A stretch of DNA of 64,000 bases from an uncultured Eubacteriales bacterium (GTDB lineage: Bacteria; Bacillota; Clostridia; Peptostreptococcales; Anaerovoracaceae). The translations under genes were made by a program, and so were the position numbers. Shown piece by piece: positions 1 to 8,344 of this stretch. The notes below the pieces were generated by a model. That model was not told the DNA's origin. It was given only the letters and a program-made list of their open reading frames with translations, and did not search any database. The DNA lies in the NCBI GenBank assembly GCA_900542295.1, contig UQNJ01000005.1, forward strand, positions 54,459 through 118,458. Direction: 5' to 3'. Every line of letters begins with the position of its first letter. Position 1 is the stretch's first letter.

Positions 1-1
1 T

Positions 2-1801
2 ACAGACTATCCCCTTCATTATCACAAGGATGTTGAATTTGTCTATGTTCTTAAAGGTTCAATACACCTTAAATGCATATGTTCCAACTACGTTCTTCAT
101 GCGGGGGACATCTTTATAAACAACAGCCGTGAAGTTCACTCTTTGAATGCAACAGATGAGGACAACATAATTGCCATACTGCAAATAAGCACACGATATT
201 TTACGCAGTATTTCCCTTCTCTGCACAAAGGCTGCTTTATGACTTATGTAAGCAACAGTAAATACCCGAAATTAGATGCTCTCAGAAAAATCCTGCTTCA
301 CATTCTGCTTAACTATACACAGAGAAGCTTCAATTATAAAAGCATTTGTATTTCACAGATGATAGAAGCTATAAGGTGCCTTAACCAGAATTTCAACCTG
401 TTTGCCTTCGACGGATTGGTCGTTACAGATTTCAGATATGACAATCCTGTAATAATCGACCGCATAAGCAAAATAATAAATTATGTATATGCCAATCATT
501 CAAATAAAATCACATTGGAAAGTTTAGCTAAGCAGGAACACCTCAGCACATATTATCTCTCTCATTTTATTCGGAATTATATGGGGATAAGCTTTCAGGA
601 GTTCTTATGTTTTGCAAGAGTAGAAATGTCAGAAATTCCGCTCCTGCAAACCAATAAAAAAATCAGTGTAATCGCAAAGGAAGTGGGATTTTCAACCACC
701 GCGTATTATGAAAAGTTTTTTACAAAGTGGTTTAAACGTACACCGCAGGAGCACAGAGATCATTTTCTTCCTCATGTTCTTAGTGAAGAAAATCCCGCAG
801 CCTGTTTCAGTTTATCTAAAAGTCAAAGCATAAGCATTTTGAAACGAAGCCTGTCTGCCATAAACGACTGCGAAAGCAGCTCTTCACAGATAAAGGGCCT
901 GACACTCAACATCGATGTCCTTCCCGATGCCAAACCGATAATGGATATATCTCCAAATCTTCAAGTTGTAATTACCTGCGAAGATTATCATATTATGGGA
1001 GAGCGAATGTTCAATATTCTCTATGAGCTTAAGCCATCTCTTGTTATTTTAAATATCGGAGAATCGGACAGTGAAGCCACGGCCGCACTTATCTCAAACA
1101 GGCTTAATTTCATGGGATATAAAGTTTTGACTCATGCTGAAAACGGACTTCCGCTTAAGTCTTCTTATGGCTTTGATACCATAGCTTCCGCAATAAATGC
1201 TTTTTTAACAGCTTTTTCAGCTAATGCCCAGCCTTCCTGCTGTAAACTGAGAGATCAGGGAAGCCAGGCAAAAGTGCTGAAAGGTATGCCCGGTATACTT
1301 ACTTCCGGACTTATCTCAAAGCCTGCATTTTATGCATATAGGCTTTTACAAAACATCAAAGGCAAGCTGATTTACTGGGGGAAGTATTACTATATAATCA
1401 AAAACGACTATGACAGCGAAGACTCATATACAATTATTGTCCTCAATTACAATGATAATATCAGACACATGACGGAATGGAATATCGGTCCTTATGAGGC
1501 AAGCGATATTATAAGTAATTTCATGAATGAACTGAGTCTTGATTTTAAAATCCCTTTAAGCAAGGGGCAATATATAATCGCAAAATATGCATTTACCAAT
1601 AGTAATTCTATTTTTTCGCATATGGCAAGCCTCAGATTCCCTGATAAGGTTCCTCTCGCTGACGGCTGGATACAGCAGTTCAGTACGGAACCTCAAACTC
1701 AGTCCGATATAGAGGAGGTCAATGATGTTATCAGCATCAATGCTTCTGTCACCGGTGCAGGTATCGAGGTCTTTGTGATACGGCCGTTTTACGAAGAATA
1801 A
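2..1801 (+). CDS. AraC-family transcriptional regulator, 5' end outside the window
   Basis: From base 2 the frame is open to the stop at 1799-1801, so the gene enters from the left edge and 599 residues are visible; the ATG at 143 is internal. The first 45 or so residues look like the end of a cupin sensor (PLHYHKDVEFVYVLKGS, then HAGDIFI). An AraC double helix-turn-helix follows at about residues 150-257 (LESLAKQEHLS, then VIAKEVGFSTTAYYEKFF and KRTPQEH). The remaining 340 residues, ending GAGIEVFVIRP, resemble the C-terminal glycoside-hydrolase-39-like domain fused to many large Firmicutes AraC regulators. That domain looks shortened and I see no certain catalytic pair in it. The target and ligand are unknown. 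Family assignment is sure; the C-terminal assignment is tentative. Confidence 0.85.
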   Translation, partial: TDYPLHYHKDVEFVYVLKGSIHLKCICSNYVLHAGDIFINNSREVHSLNATDEDNIIAILQISTRYFTQYFPSLHKGCFMTYVSNSKYPKLDALRKILLHILLNYTQRSFNYKSICISQMIEAIRCLNQNFNLFAFDGLVVTDFRYDNPVIIDRISKIINYVYANHSNKITLESLAKQEHLSTYYLSHFIRNYMGISFQEFLCFARVEMSEIPLLQTNKKISVIAKEVGFSTTAYYEKFFTKWFKRTPQEHRDHFLPHVLSEENPAACFSLSKSQSISILKRSLSAINDCESSSSQIKGLTLNIDVLPDAKPIMDISPNLQVVITCEDYHIMGERMFNILYELKPSLVILNIGESDSEATAALISNRLNFMGYKVLTHAENGLPLKSSYGFDTIASAINAFLTAFSANAQPSCCKLRDQGSQAKVLKGMPGILTSGLISKPAFYAYRLLQNIKGKLIYWGKYYYIIKNDYDSEDSYTIIVLNYNDNIRHMTEWNIGPYEASDIISNFMNELSLDFKIPLSKGQYIIAKYAFTNSNSIFSHMASLRFPDKVPLADGWIQQFSTEPQTQSDIEEVNDVISINASVTGAGIEVFVIRPFYEE

Positions 1802-1835
1802 TACAAACATAAACGGTCATACTTAAAAATTCACA

Positions 1836-1884
1836 CAAAAAACGGTACTTCCGCAGTTATAAATGCTGCTGAAATACCGTTTTT
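1836..1884. terminator. bidirectional terminator between the AraC gene and xpt
   Basis: An inverted repeat with arms ACGGTA...TACCGT, extended by TTC/GAA and CAG/CTG, has an A-run on its left and a T-run on its right. It can end the rightward AraC transcript and the leftward xpt transcript. Confidence 0.75.
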
Positions 1885-1898
1885 ATCATCAGTAATTT

Positions 1899-2483
1899 CT
1901 ATTCCTGTTCCCTGAATATAATTTCTCCTGTTTCGCTGTTCATTCCGTCAACTATTGCCAGTGACTTGAGATTATAGCCCATTGATCTTATCACATTTCC
2001 TCCCGGCTGAAATCCTTTTTCTATGGCGATACCTATGCCTTCCACTGTGGCTCCTGCATCCTCTGCAATCTTTATCAGTCCCTTAAGAGCCTCTCCGTTT
2101 GCAAGAAAATCATCTACAATGAGGAGTCTGTCCTTTGGGCTCAAAAACTTTTGTGATACAATTACCTTGTTTCTTGTTTTATGTGTGAAAGAGTTTACCT
2201 CTGCCATATAAACTTCACCGTCTATATTTACGCTCTGAGTTTTTTTGGCAAATACCACCGGCACATCAAAATGGTATGCCGCCATACATGCTATAGCTAT
2301 ACCCGACGATTCTATTGTCAGTATCTTATTTATTCTTTTCTTACTGAAACAGCGCTTAAACTCTCTGCCCATTTCATCAAGAAGTTCTATATCAAGCTGA
2401 TGATTTAAAAAGCTGTCAACTTTCAGCACATTTCCCTCTTTTACAGCACCTTCTCTTACTATTCTTTCTTCTAAAAAATTCAT
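1899..2483 (-). CDS. xpt: xanthine phosphoribosyltransferase
   Basis: A type I phosphoribosyltransferase that converts xanthine and PRPP to XMP in purine salvage. The 194 residues beginning MNFLEERIVREGA follow the Bacillus Xpt pattern closely: VLKVDSFLNHQLD near the N-terminus, TIESSGIA, the PRPP loop LLIVDDFLANGEAL, and IAIEKGFQPGG. The frame is open 35 codons further upstream, but this ATG has a strong ribosome site (GGAGAAGAGG) and matches the family length. Bacillus places xpt before pbuX under a guanine riboswitch; here it stands alone and no such riboswitch is visible. Purine salvage would fit the amidohydrolases nearby, but that link is inference. Confidence 0.95.
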   Translation of the reverse strand: MNFLEERIVREGAVKEGNVLKVDSFLNHQLDIELLDEMGREFKRCFSKKRINKILTIESSGIAIACMAAYHFDVPVVFAKKTQSVNIDGEVYMAEVNSFTHKTRNKVIVSQKFLSPKDRLLIVDDFLANGEALKGLIKIAEDAGATVEGIGIAIEKGFQPGGNVIRSMGYNLKSLAIVDGMNSETGEIIFREQE

Positions 2484-2590
2484 ATCTACCTCTTCTCCGG
2501 CGGAAATTGAAATAATCTTCATGCGTATTATTTCCTTAAAAGCAAAATACTGTCCCGCCATTATCATCATCTTTTCAGCTGCTACCAAAT

Positions 2591-2619
2591 ATTTTCTGCG
2601 TAATAAAGGTGTGTGTCAA
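2591..2619 (-). promoter_or_regulatory. sigma-A-type promoter for xpt
   Basis: On the minus strand TTGACA is followed after 17 bases by GAAAAT (4 of 6 matches to TATAAT). This implies a leader of about 100 bases before the xpt start. In that leader GGCGG (2555-2559) can pair with CCGCC (2499-2503), which directly abuts the Shine-Dalgarno sequence, and a GTATT/AATAC stem lies inside. Confidence 0.5.
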
Positions 2620-2665
2620 GACTTTTCCGTTATTTTCTTGTGAAAATTTATTAAATAACTTTTCT

Positions 2666-2699
2666 AAAAAAACAGTGAGCAGGCTTTAAGCTTGCTCAC
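2666..2699 (-). terminator. terminator after the DMT transporter gene
   Basis: The minus strand reads a GTGAGCA...TGCTCAC hairpin followed by TGTTTTTTT, nine bases past the stop codon of the transporter gene. It ends the amidohydrolase-transporter transcript and separates it from xpt. Confidence 0.85.
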
Positions 2700-2707
2700 A
2701 ATACATT

Positions 2708-3589
2708 TTAAATATTTATGAATATCAATCCTAATGCAATTATCCCTGTCGCAATATATTCCCGCTTGGAAAGAACTTCACGGAAAACTATTACATTAAC
2801 TACATTTACCGCCAGTATTACCCCTGCGCTGTAGCATGGATAAACAAGATAAGCCGGTAATTCTCCTACTGCTTTAAGCAAGAAAAGTATATTAAGCTGA
2901 TTCGGAACGCCCAGCATAACTCCCATAAGCACATCTTTCCATGTTATTTTTCTGTTTTTAACAAGGCACAGAACCAGTGCCATAAGAGATGACACAACGA
3001 AACCGTAAAACACGAATCTTTCTTTATAAGAATCTTCTCCGAACTCATCGAACAGTTTGGATATGAAGTCAAGACATCCTCCGCCGATAAATGCTACAAA
3101 CAGGAGCAGCATATGCCTCTCGCTGCCTGTATTTCCGCCATTCGCTGCCGCCAAAGCAACAGACTCACTGCTGTTTTCCGAGCCTCCGCTTATGTATATT
3201 ATTGCGAAAATCGCCAAAACAATTCCCACAATTTGAATCCATGAAGGTATCTCTCCAAACAGAATGGCAGAACCTATGGTAGGTATGAGAATACCCATTC
3301 TGTTAAAGGTAGATGTCAGCGGCGCACCGTTTTTATTTATGCTGACCTGTAACACAAGCAGCACCGAGACAATGAATACAGCTTGAAGTGCCGCCATTCC
3401 CAATGTGAAGAGCCCCTCCGAACTGTTTATAAACAGCTGCCTGTCGTTCATCTGGAGATAACCTATTAAAGAGCCTGTAAGGTAATTAAAAAGCGTAACC
3501 CCATAGCGATTACCGCTATGGGATTCCGAATACTTCATTACAAAGGTCATAATCAAGCTGCATAAAATTGCAACAATCAAGTAAAACAT
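2708..3589 (-). CDS. DMT/EamA-type membrane transporter
   Basis: A 293-residue, very hydrophobic protein with about ten membrane segments and the two-fold repeat expected of drug/metabolite transporters. It is clearly a paralogue of the transporter at 25189-26022: both begin with the same kind of segment (MKYSESHSGNRY here, MRYTESHHGNRY there) and share NSSEGLF, NKNG/GKNG.PMT/PLTSTF and GILIPTIGS/GVLIPTIVS. Its ATG directly follows the stop of the upstream amidohydrolase with no gap, so the two are probably translationally coupled. It may move the substrate or product of that hydrolase. Substrate and direction are unknown. Confidence 0.85.
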   Translation of the reverse strand: MFYLIVAILCSLIMTFVMKYSESHSGNRYGVTLFNYLTGSLIGYLQMNDRQLFINSSEGLFTLGMAALQAVFIVSVLLVLQVSINKNGAPLTSTFNRMGILIPTIGSAILFGEIPSWIQIVGIVLAIFAIIYISGGSENSSESVALAAANGGNTGSERHMLLLFVAFIGGGCLDFISKLFDEFGEDSYKERFVFYGFVVSSLMALVLCLVKNRKITWKDVLMGVMLGVPNQLNILFLLKAVGELPAYLVYPCYSAGVILAVNVVNVIVFREVLSKREYIATGIIALGLIFINI

Positions 3590-5011
3590 CTACAGTTTTC
3601 CTTCCTTCATGAACTGAGAATTTGTACCATTTATTTCATCAAATTCTTTTTTGGCTCTTGCACCTATACCTTCGGTATGCTTATTGACTTCTCCGAAGTA
3701 GTCTCTGTAATCTACATTGGTAAACTCTCCGTCTCTGTATATTACCTTGCCCTGAACGGCAGAAAGTGCAACTTCCTCTCCACGAGCTGAGTAAACTATA
3801 TTAGGAACTATATTTCTCATAGGGTTTGTATATACAGGAAGCATTGTAGGTTTGTTAAGGTCTATAGCTATAAAGTCTGCTTCCTTTCCTGCTTCAAGAG
3901 AGCCTGTAATGTCTCCAAGGCCGACCGCTCTTGCACCTTCTATTGTTGCCATGCGGAGAGCTCTCCATGCAGGCATCACCTCAGGATTCTGATACTTAAT
4001 CTTGTTGAACAGAGCAACATTCTTCATTTCATTGAATATATTGTGGCAGTTGTTTCCCGGAGCCTGGTCGGAACCTAAAGCGCAGTTTCCGCCTGCATTC
4101 TGGAATGCAACAGAAGGGCATACGATTCCGTCTATGATAGCTATTGAGCCCGGATTTACAATCATTGATGCTCCTGTGCGTGCTACCATTGCTGCCTCTT
4201 CCTCTGTACAGTCAGTCAGATGAACCGCTATGATTCTGTTGTCAAGAAGCTCTATATCTCTCATAAGCTCAACAGGTCTCTTTCCGTATCTCTTGACAAT
4301 CTGATAAGTCTCTCTGTCTCCCTGCTGAACATGAATGTGCATCAGAGTATTTCTTTCCTTTACTATAGCCTGAGTTTTCTTGAGCAGATCTATGCTCAGG
4401 AAATCAACGCCCTGAGGTCCGAAAAGAATCTTAATTCTTCCGTTACCTTTGTTGTGCCATTTATCATATAATTCTATATTGCGAGCTAAGCTTTCTTCTC
4501 CCATGGCATCGTCGAACTCATAAAGCTCACCCGGCTTATATACCTTTTGCTTTGCAGCTCTCACAAGCTGAGTGATGTTTCCTCTTGCTCCCACCTTATC
4601 TATGAAAGCACATGCATCATCCATATCATGCCAATAATCGCCAAGTGTTGTGGTACCGCTCTTTACAGCTTCCAAAAGAGCCATTCTGCTTCCTGCTATT
4701 CTGTCCTCTTGAGTAACCGCATTTTCAAAAGGCTGAAGTCCGAACATCATCCAGTTGTTTGTGTCCTGAGCCAGACCTCTTAAAATTGCGTCTCCAGTAT
4801 GCATATGACCGTCTACAAATCCCGGAATAACAGCATGATGGTCAAGTTCAAGCACTTCGTCTGCCTGGTACTCTTTTTCCTCTTCGGCAGTAACAAAACC
4901 TTCAACCTTACCTGCGTTGACTACCATTGCTACATCGGTTTTATATCCTACTCCGTCTCCTTCCATAGTGAAAAAATGAGGAGCATGGACAATCATATCA
5001 ACTTTTTTCAT
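3590..5011 (-). CDS. metal-dependent amidohydrolase (ATZ/TRZ deaminase-like)
   Basis: 473 residues with the amidohydrolase-superfamily layout of cytosolic deaminases: DGHMHT with the HxH metal pair at residues 69 and 71, a later metal-binding histidine in LMHIHVQQGD, another in IIAVHLTDC, and the catalytic aspartate in ALGSDQAPGNN. The end (GSLEAGKEADFIAI, then PMRNIVPNIVY) is typical of the family. Members hydrolyse amino or chloro groups on heterocycles such as SAH/MTA, guanine or triazines; the substrate here cannot be told. The start MKKVDMIV is chosen because AGGAGGG precedes it. It is a full-length paralogue of 30018-31442. It is transcribed with the DMT transporter, apparently from the sigma-54 promoter at 5071-5086. 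Confidence 0.9.
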   Translation of the reverse strand: MKKVDMIVHAPHFFTMEGDGVGYKTDVAMVVNAGKVEGFVTAEEEKEYQADEVLELDHHAVIPGFVDGHMHTGDAILRGLAQDTNNWMMFGLQPFENAVTQEDRIAGSRMALLEAVKSGTTTLGDYWHDMDDACAFIDKVGARGNITQLVRAAKQKVYKPGELYEFDDAMGEESLARNIELYDKWHNKGNGRIKILFGPQGVDFLSIDLLKKTQAIVKERNTLMHIHVQQGDRETYQIVKRYGKRPVELMRDIELLDNRIIAVHLTDCTEEEAAMVARTGASMIVNPGSIAIIDGIVCPSVAFQNAGGNCALGSDQAPGNNCHNIFNEMKNVALFNKIKYQNPEVMPAWRALRMATIEGARAVGLGDITGSLEAGKEADFIAIDLNKPTMLPVYTNPMRNIVPNIVYSARGEEVALSAVQGKVIYRDGEFTNVDYRDYFGEVNKHTEGIGARAKKEFDEINGTNSQFMKEGKL

Positions 5012-5068
5012 TTCTTCCCTCCTGAACCGATTTTGATTAAAACTTTTACATAACTTTAATTGAATACA

Positions 5069-5087
5069 AAGCAACTTTTGTGCCAGT
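5069..5087 (-). promoter_or_regulatory. sigma-54 (-24/-12) promoter
   Basis: The minus strand carries CTGGCACAAAAGTTGCTTT, which fits the RpoN consensus TGGCAC-N5-TTGCW exactly, 58 bases before the amidohydrolase start. The neighbouring gene at 5243-6607 encodes a sigma-54 activator, which strengthens the call. Confidence 0.85.
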
Positions 5088-5184
5088 TTTAAACTGTTGA
5101 AATATACCGATTCGTTTAAAAATTCACCATTGCAGGAAAAATATTTTCACTATTACAGGCAAATCCGGGCAAAACATTTTTACT

Positions 5185-5217
5185 CGGTCAAAAAATTTTT
5201 CTTCAATATCATGACCG
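5185..5217. promoter_or_regulatory. candidate upstream activator site for the sigma-54 activator
   Basis: An inverted repeat with arms CGGTCA and TGACCG separated by 21 bases lies about 100-130 bases upstream of the -24 element. That is the usual distance for an enhancer bound by a sigma-54 activator. It sits between the regulator's stop codon and the promoter. There is only one copy, so binding by the neighbouring regulator is inference. Confidence 0.4.
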
Positions 5218-5242
5218 GCAACAAGCTCAAGTTCCCTTATCA

Positions 5243-6607
5243 CTATTTAAGCTCGTATTTTTTTATCTTATAATTCAAATCCTGTTTGCTTATATTAAGT
5301 TTTCGTGCCGCTTCTGCTATAGTACTGGCTTCACTTATCGCCATCTTCAATATTTTCTTTTCATACTCGGCTAAAACTCCTTTAAGGTCCACACCCTCCC
5401 GTGGAAGTCTTTCCGATATAAATGCATCCTTTTGATTTTCATAGCTTCTGATGAGATATTGAGGCATATTTTCCATTCGTATAAGTTTAAATCCCGCTGT
5501 ATTAAAAGCTCCTTCTATTACATTTTGCAGTTCTCTTACGTTTCCGGGCCAATAATACTCATTAAAAAGTCTCCTTACTTCGTTATCTATTCCGTGTATC
5601 TGTTTATTCATCTTTAAGTTATACTTGAATATAAAATGATTTGTCAGAAGCTCTATGTCCTTACGTCTCTCTCTTAAAGGCGGCAGGTAGAACTGAACCA
5701 CATTCAGTCTGTAGAACAGATCCTGTCTCAGTAAATTGTTATTTACACACTCTATAGGGTCCTGATTAAGCGCAGAAATTATCTTAACATCTATATTCAC
5801 AGGCTTCGATCCCCCTACACGCCATATTTTCTTTTCTTCAATAGCTCTTAAAAGCTTTGCCTGCATTGGGAGGTCCATTGAGTTGATTTCATCAAGGAAC
5901 AAAGTTCCGCCATTTGCTATCTCAAACAGCCCCGCATGATCCTCTGCTCCCGTAAATGAGCCCTTTACTGTTCCGAAAAGTATCCCTTCAAGCAGTGTCG
6001 CCGGTATGGCTGCACAGTTTTGTACAACAAAATTTTTATTATTTCTATTGCTCGAAGTATGAATTGCCTGTGCTATCATTTCTTTTCCTGTTCCAGTCTC
6101 TCCATATATGAGTACAGAAGAGTCAGTCTGAGCAACCTGTGAAATCATATCTTTTATCCTAATCATTTCCGGAGTATTGGAAATAATGTCATTAACGCTG
6201 TAATAACGAGTCTTATCTCCATTTCCCTTAATTACGATATTTTTTCTTTCCTTTTCACCTATAACCCTTGCAAAATCAACTGCACCGACAATTTTATCAT
6301 CTTTCATAAGAGGAAGCGTGCAATATATGTTGGTTCCCACCTGTCCCGACGAAGAGTAAAAGCTTTCAAGCTGATTGAATATAGGTTCTCCTGTCTTCAG
6401 CACTCTCATTATGCTGCTTGTTTCTTCGGTAAGTTCAGGATGAAGCTCCAATATATGCATGCCTGTAATGTTCTTTGCATCAGGCCAGTAAACATCTGCC
6501 CTCATATTAGTATAATATTTAATTACACCTTTTTCATCGGTTATTATTACAGAGTCAAAAAAGTTATACAGATTAAGAATCTCACTCATATTATCTGTAA
6601 TTTCCAT
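5243..6607 (-). CDS. sigma-54-dependent activator, PAS + AAA+ + Fis-type HTH
   Basis: 454 residues. An N-terminal PAS-like sensor (about 7-115) is followed by the AAA+ sigma-54 interaction domain: Walker A GETGTGKE at 169-176, the sigma-54 contact loop as GSFTGA at 216-221 (usually GAFTGA), and Walker B GGTLFLDEIN at 233-242. A Fis-type helix-turn-helix ends the protein (IAEAARKLNISKQDLNYKI). It resembles RocR-like regulators of amino-acid catabolism. Two in-frame ATGs are close together; the second (MEITDN) is eight bases from AAGGAG and is preferred. It probably drives the downstream amidohydrolase-transporter pair. The PAS ligand may be the pathway substrate. Confidence 0.93.
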   Translation of the reverse strand: MEITDNMSEILNLYNFFDSVIITDEKGVIKYYTNMRADVYWPDAKNITGMHILELHPELTEETSSIMRVLKTGEPIFNQLESFYSSSGQVGTNIYCTLPLMKDDKIVGAVDFARVIGEKERKNIVIKGNGDKTRYYSVNDIISNTPEMIRIKDMISQVAQTDSSVLIYGETGTGKEMIAQAIHTSSNRNNKNFVVQNCAAIPATLLEGILFGTVKGSFTGAEDHAGLFEIANGGTLFLDEINSMDLPMQAKLLRAIEEKKIWRVGGSKPVNIDVKIISALNQDPIECVNNNLLRQDLFYRLNVVQFYLPPLRERRKDIELLTNHFIFKYNLKMNKQIHGIDNEVRRLFNEYYWPGNVRELQNVIEGAFNTAGFKLIRMENMPQYLIRSYENQKDAFISERLPREGVDLKGVLAEYEKKILKMAISEASTIAEAARKLNISKQDLNYKIKKYELK

Positions 6608-6632
6608 ATGCATATCTCCTTCCTGAAGCAAC

Positions 6633-6672
6633 TAAAAAAGAGTGTTCACACAAATTTTGTAAACACTCTTTA
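6633..6672 (-). terminator. terminator after the NSS transporter gene
   Basis: The minus strand forms a hairpin with arms AAAGAGTGTT and AACACTCTTT followed by a T-run. It lies between the transporter stop (6709) and the sigma-54 activator start, so the two are transcribed separately. Confidence 0.85.
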
Positions 6673-6708
6673 TTATACCATACTATTGCGGTATAAGCAT
6701 GAATCTTT

Positions 6709-8115
6709 TTAACCAAACATGCCCAGTCCGAAGAATGTATCCAGCTGTCCGAGAAGAACGAGAACCATCATAACAGGCGCTACAAATTTTATACAGAAAT
6801 CATAGAAGCCCTTTGTATGGAATTTCGCATTATTGAGACTCACTTCTTCATCTACCAGCTGAGTAGGAATTATTATAGCACAATAACATGCCCCCAGAGG
6901 CATCAGTATACCTTCTGAAATCAAGTCTATTGCATCAAGCCATGTGCTCTGTCCGAAGAACTGAGGGAAACCGTTGGCACCAAGACCGTCCATCGAAACC
7001 AGTGTTGCTGTTATGGCAATACTTATTCCCAATATAGTTGACAACTTCTTTCTGTCAGGTTTTTTGCCTTTTTCTATTGCCTTGTCCATGGCTACGGCAG
7101 TTATTCCCTCAAGCAATGAAATTGATGATGTTATAGCCGCTATAAATACAAGGCTGTAGAAAAGGAATCCGAAGATAGGACCAAGACCACCCATCTTGCT
7201 GAATACAGTCTGCAATGTTATGAACAACAGTCCGGGACCCTGTGTAGGCTCAAGTCCGGAAGCAAATACAGCCGGCATAATTGCAAGTCCTGCCATAATA
7301 GCTACTATAGTATCTGCAAGAGGAATAACAAGAGCATTTCTTTCAAGGCTTTCATTCTTAGGCAGGTATGAACCGTATGCTATCATTATGGACATACCCA
7401 GAGAAAGCGAGAAGAACATCTGTCCTCCTGCGACTGCCAAAACGGTTATCCAGCCTGTTCCTTCAAAAGCAGACCAGTCCGGTTTGAACATGAAAGCAAG
7501 ACCTTCTGAAGCTCCCGGAAGCGTAACGCTTCTTATTATTACAATAACAAGCATCACAAACAAAGCCGGCATCGCTATAGATGTGAATTTTTCAATACCG
7601 CCGGAAACTCCGCCTCTTACTACCAAAACAGTAAGAATTACAAATATCAGTGAATATATGACAGTCTGCATCATGTCGGATGTAAATTCAGAGAAATAAG
7701 CGGCACTGTCCGCATCTCCTACTCCCCATCCGGCTCCGAACAAATCGCCAAGATTAGCAAGAGCATATTTTATACAATAACCGCCAAGCATTGAATAAAA
7801 CGATAATATCAGCCATGGAGCAATAGCTCCCATCCATCCTATAAATGCATACTTCTTTGACAATGCTTCATATGCACCTACAACTCCCTTGCCGGTCTTT
7901 CTTCCCAGAGCCAGCTCGGAAATCATAATTACATATCCTACAAATACTACCAATATCAAATAAAGAACTAAAAAGGCAAATCCTCCGTTAGCCCCCATCT
8001 TGTATGGGAATCCCCACAAGTTACCAAGGCCTACGGCAGAACCTACTGCTGCCATAAGGAATCCAAAACTGGATCCGAACTGGCCTTTATGATTTTCATG
8101 CAACTGCTGTTCCAT
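6709..8115 (-). CDS. neurotransmitter:sodium symporter (NSS/SNF) family transporter
   Basis: A polytopic protein of 468 residues, the length of bacterial NSS carriers such as LeuT and MhsT. The TM1 sodium/substrate signature is present near residue 20-45 (GSAVGLGNLWGFPYK, then NGGFAFL), followed by hydrophobic segments throughout. Such carriers import amino acids or related amines with sodium. The start MEQQLHEN is preferred over an ATG seven codons upstream because AGGAGG lies eight bases before it. It is a single-gene unit next to the sigma-54 activator; a role in supplying the adjacent catabolic genes is inference. Confidence 0.93.
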   Translation of the reverse strand: MEQQLHENHKGQFGSSFGFLMAAVGSAVGLGNLWGFPYKMGANGGFAFLVLYLILVVFVGYVIMISELALGRKTGKGVVGAYEALSKKYAFIGWMGAIAPWLILSFYSMLGGYCIKYALANLGDLFGAGWGVGDADSAAYFSEFTSDMMQTVIYSLIFVILTVLVVRGGVSGGIEKFTSIAMPALFVMLVIVIIRSVTLPGASEGLAFMFKPDWSAFEGTGWITVLAVAGGQMFFSLSLGMSIMIAYGSYLPKNESLERNALVIPLADTIVAIMAGLAIMPAVFASGLEPTQGPGLLFITLQTVFSKMGGLGPIFGFLFYSLVFIAAITSSISLLEGITAVAMDKAIEKGKKPDRKKLSTILGISIAITATLVSMDGLGANGFPQFFGQSTWLDAIDLISEGILMPLGACYCAIIIPTQLVDEEVSLNNAKFHTKGFYDFCIKFVAPVMMVLVLLGQLDTFFGLGMFG

Positions 8116-8170
8116 TAAATGTCCTCCTGTTTTCAATATTCATCAATCACTTTTTCATAGTAATAAAACA

Positions 8171-8199
8171 ACTTTATCAAAAATAATTGTTGCTGTCAA
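8171..8199 (-). promoter_or_regulatory. sigma-A-type promoter for the NSS transporter
   Basis: Minus-strand TTGACA, 17 bases, TAAAGT, about 55 bases before the transporter start. This is a good match to the vegetative consensus. Confidence 0.6.
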
Positions 8200-8242
8200 C
8201 AAAAACCGTCATCAATGCTCATAATTTATGCAGTAAAACAGT

Positions 8243-8270
8243 TTGATTGAAATCATGAGTGTGATATAAT
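8243..8270 (+). promoter_or_regulatory. sigma-A-type promoter for the ybaK-like gene
   Basis: TTGATT, 16 bases, TATAAT with an extended -10 (TGATATAAT), on the plus strand 75 bases before the GTG start. A small GGCAC/GGTGCC hairpin lies in the leader. Confidence 0.65.
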
Positions 8271-8344
8271 AACTACAGGCACTTTATACGGGTGCCGGAA
8301 TATAAAAAATATTCATTTAAAATAAACATTGCGAGGTAAAAAAG

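Noticed and set aside
2484..2620. Guanine/xanthine riboswitch before xpt
   Set aside because: The conserved purine-riboswitch loops are not present in the leader.
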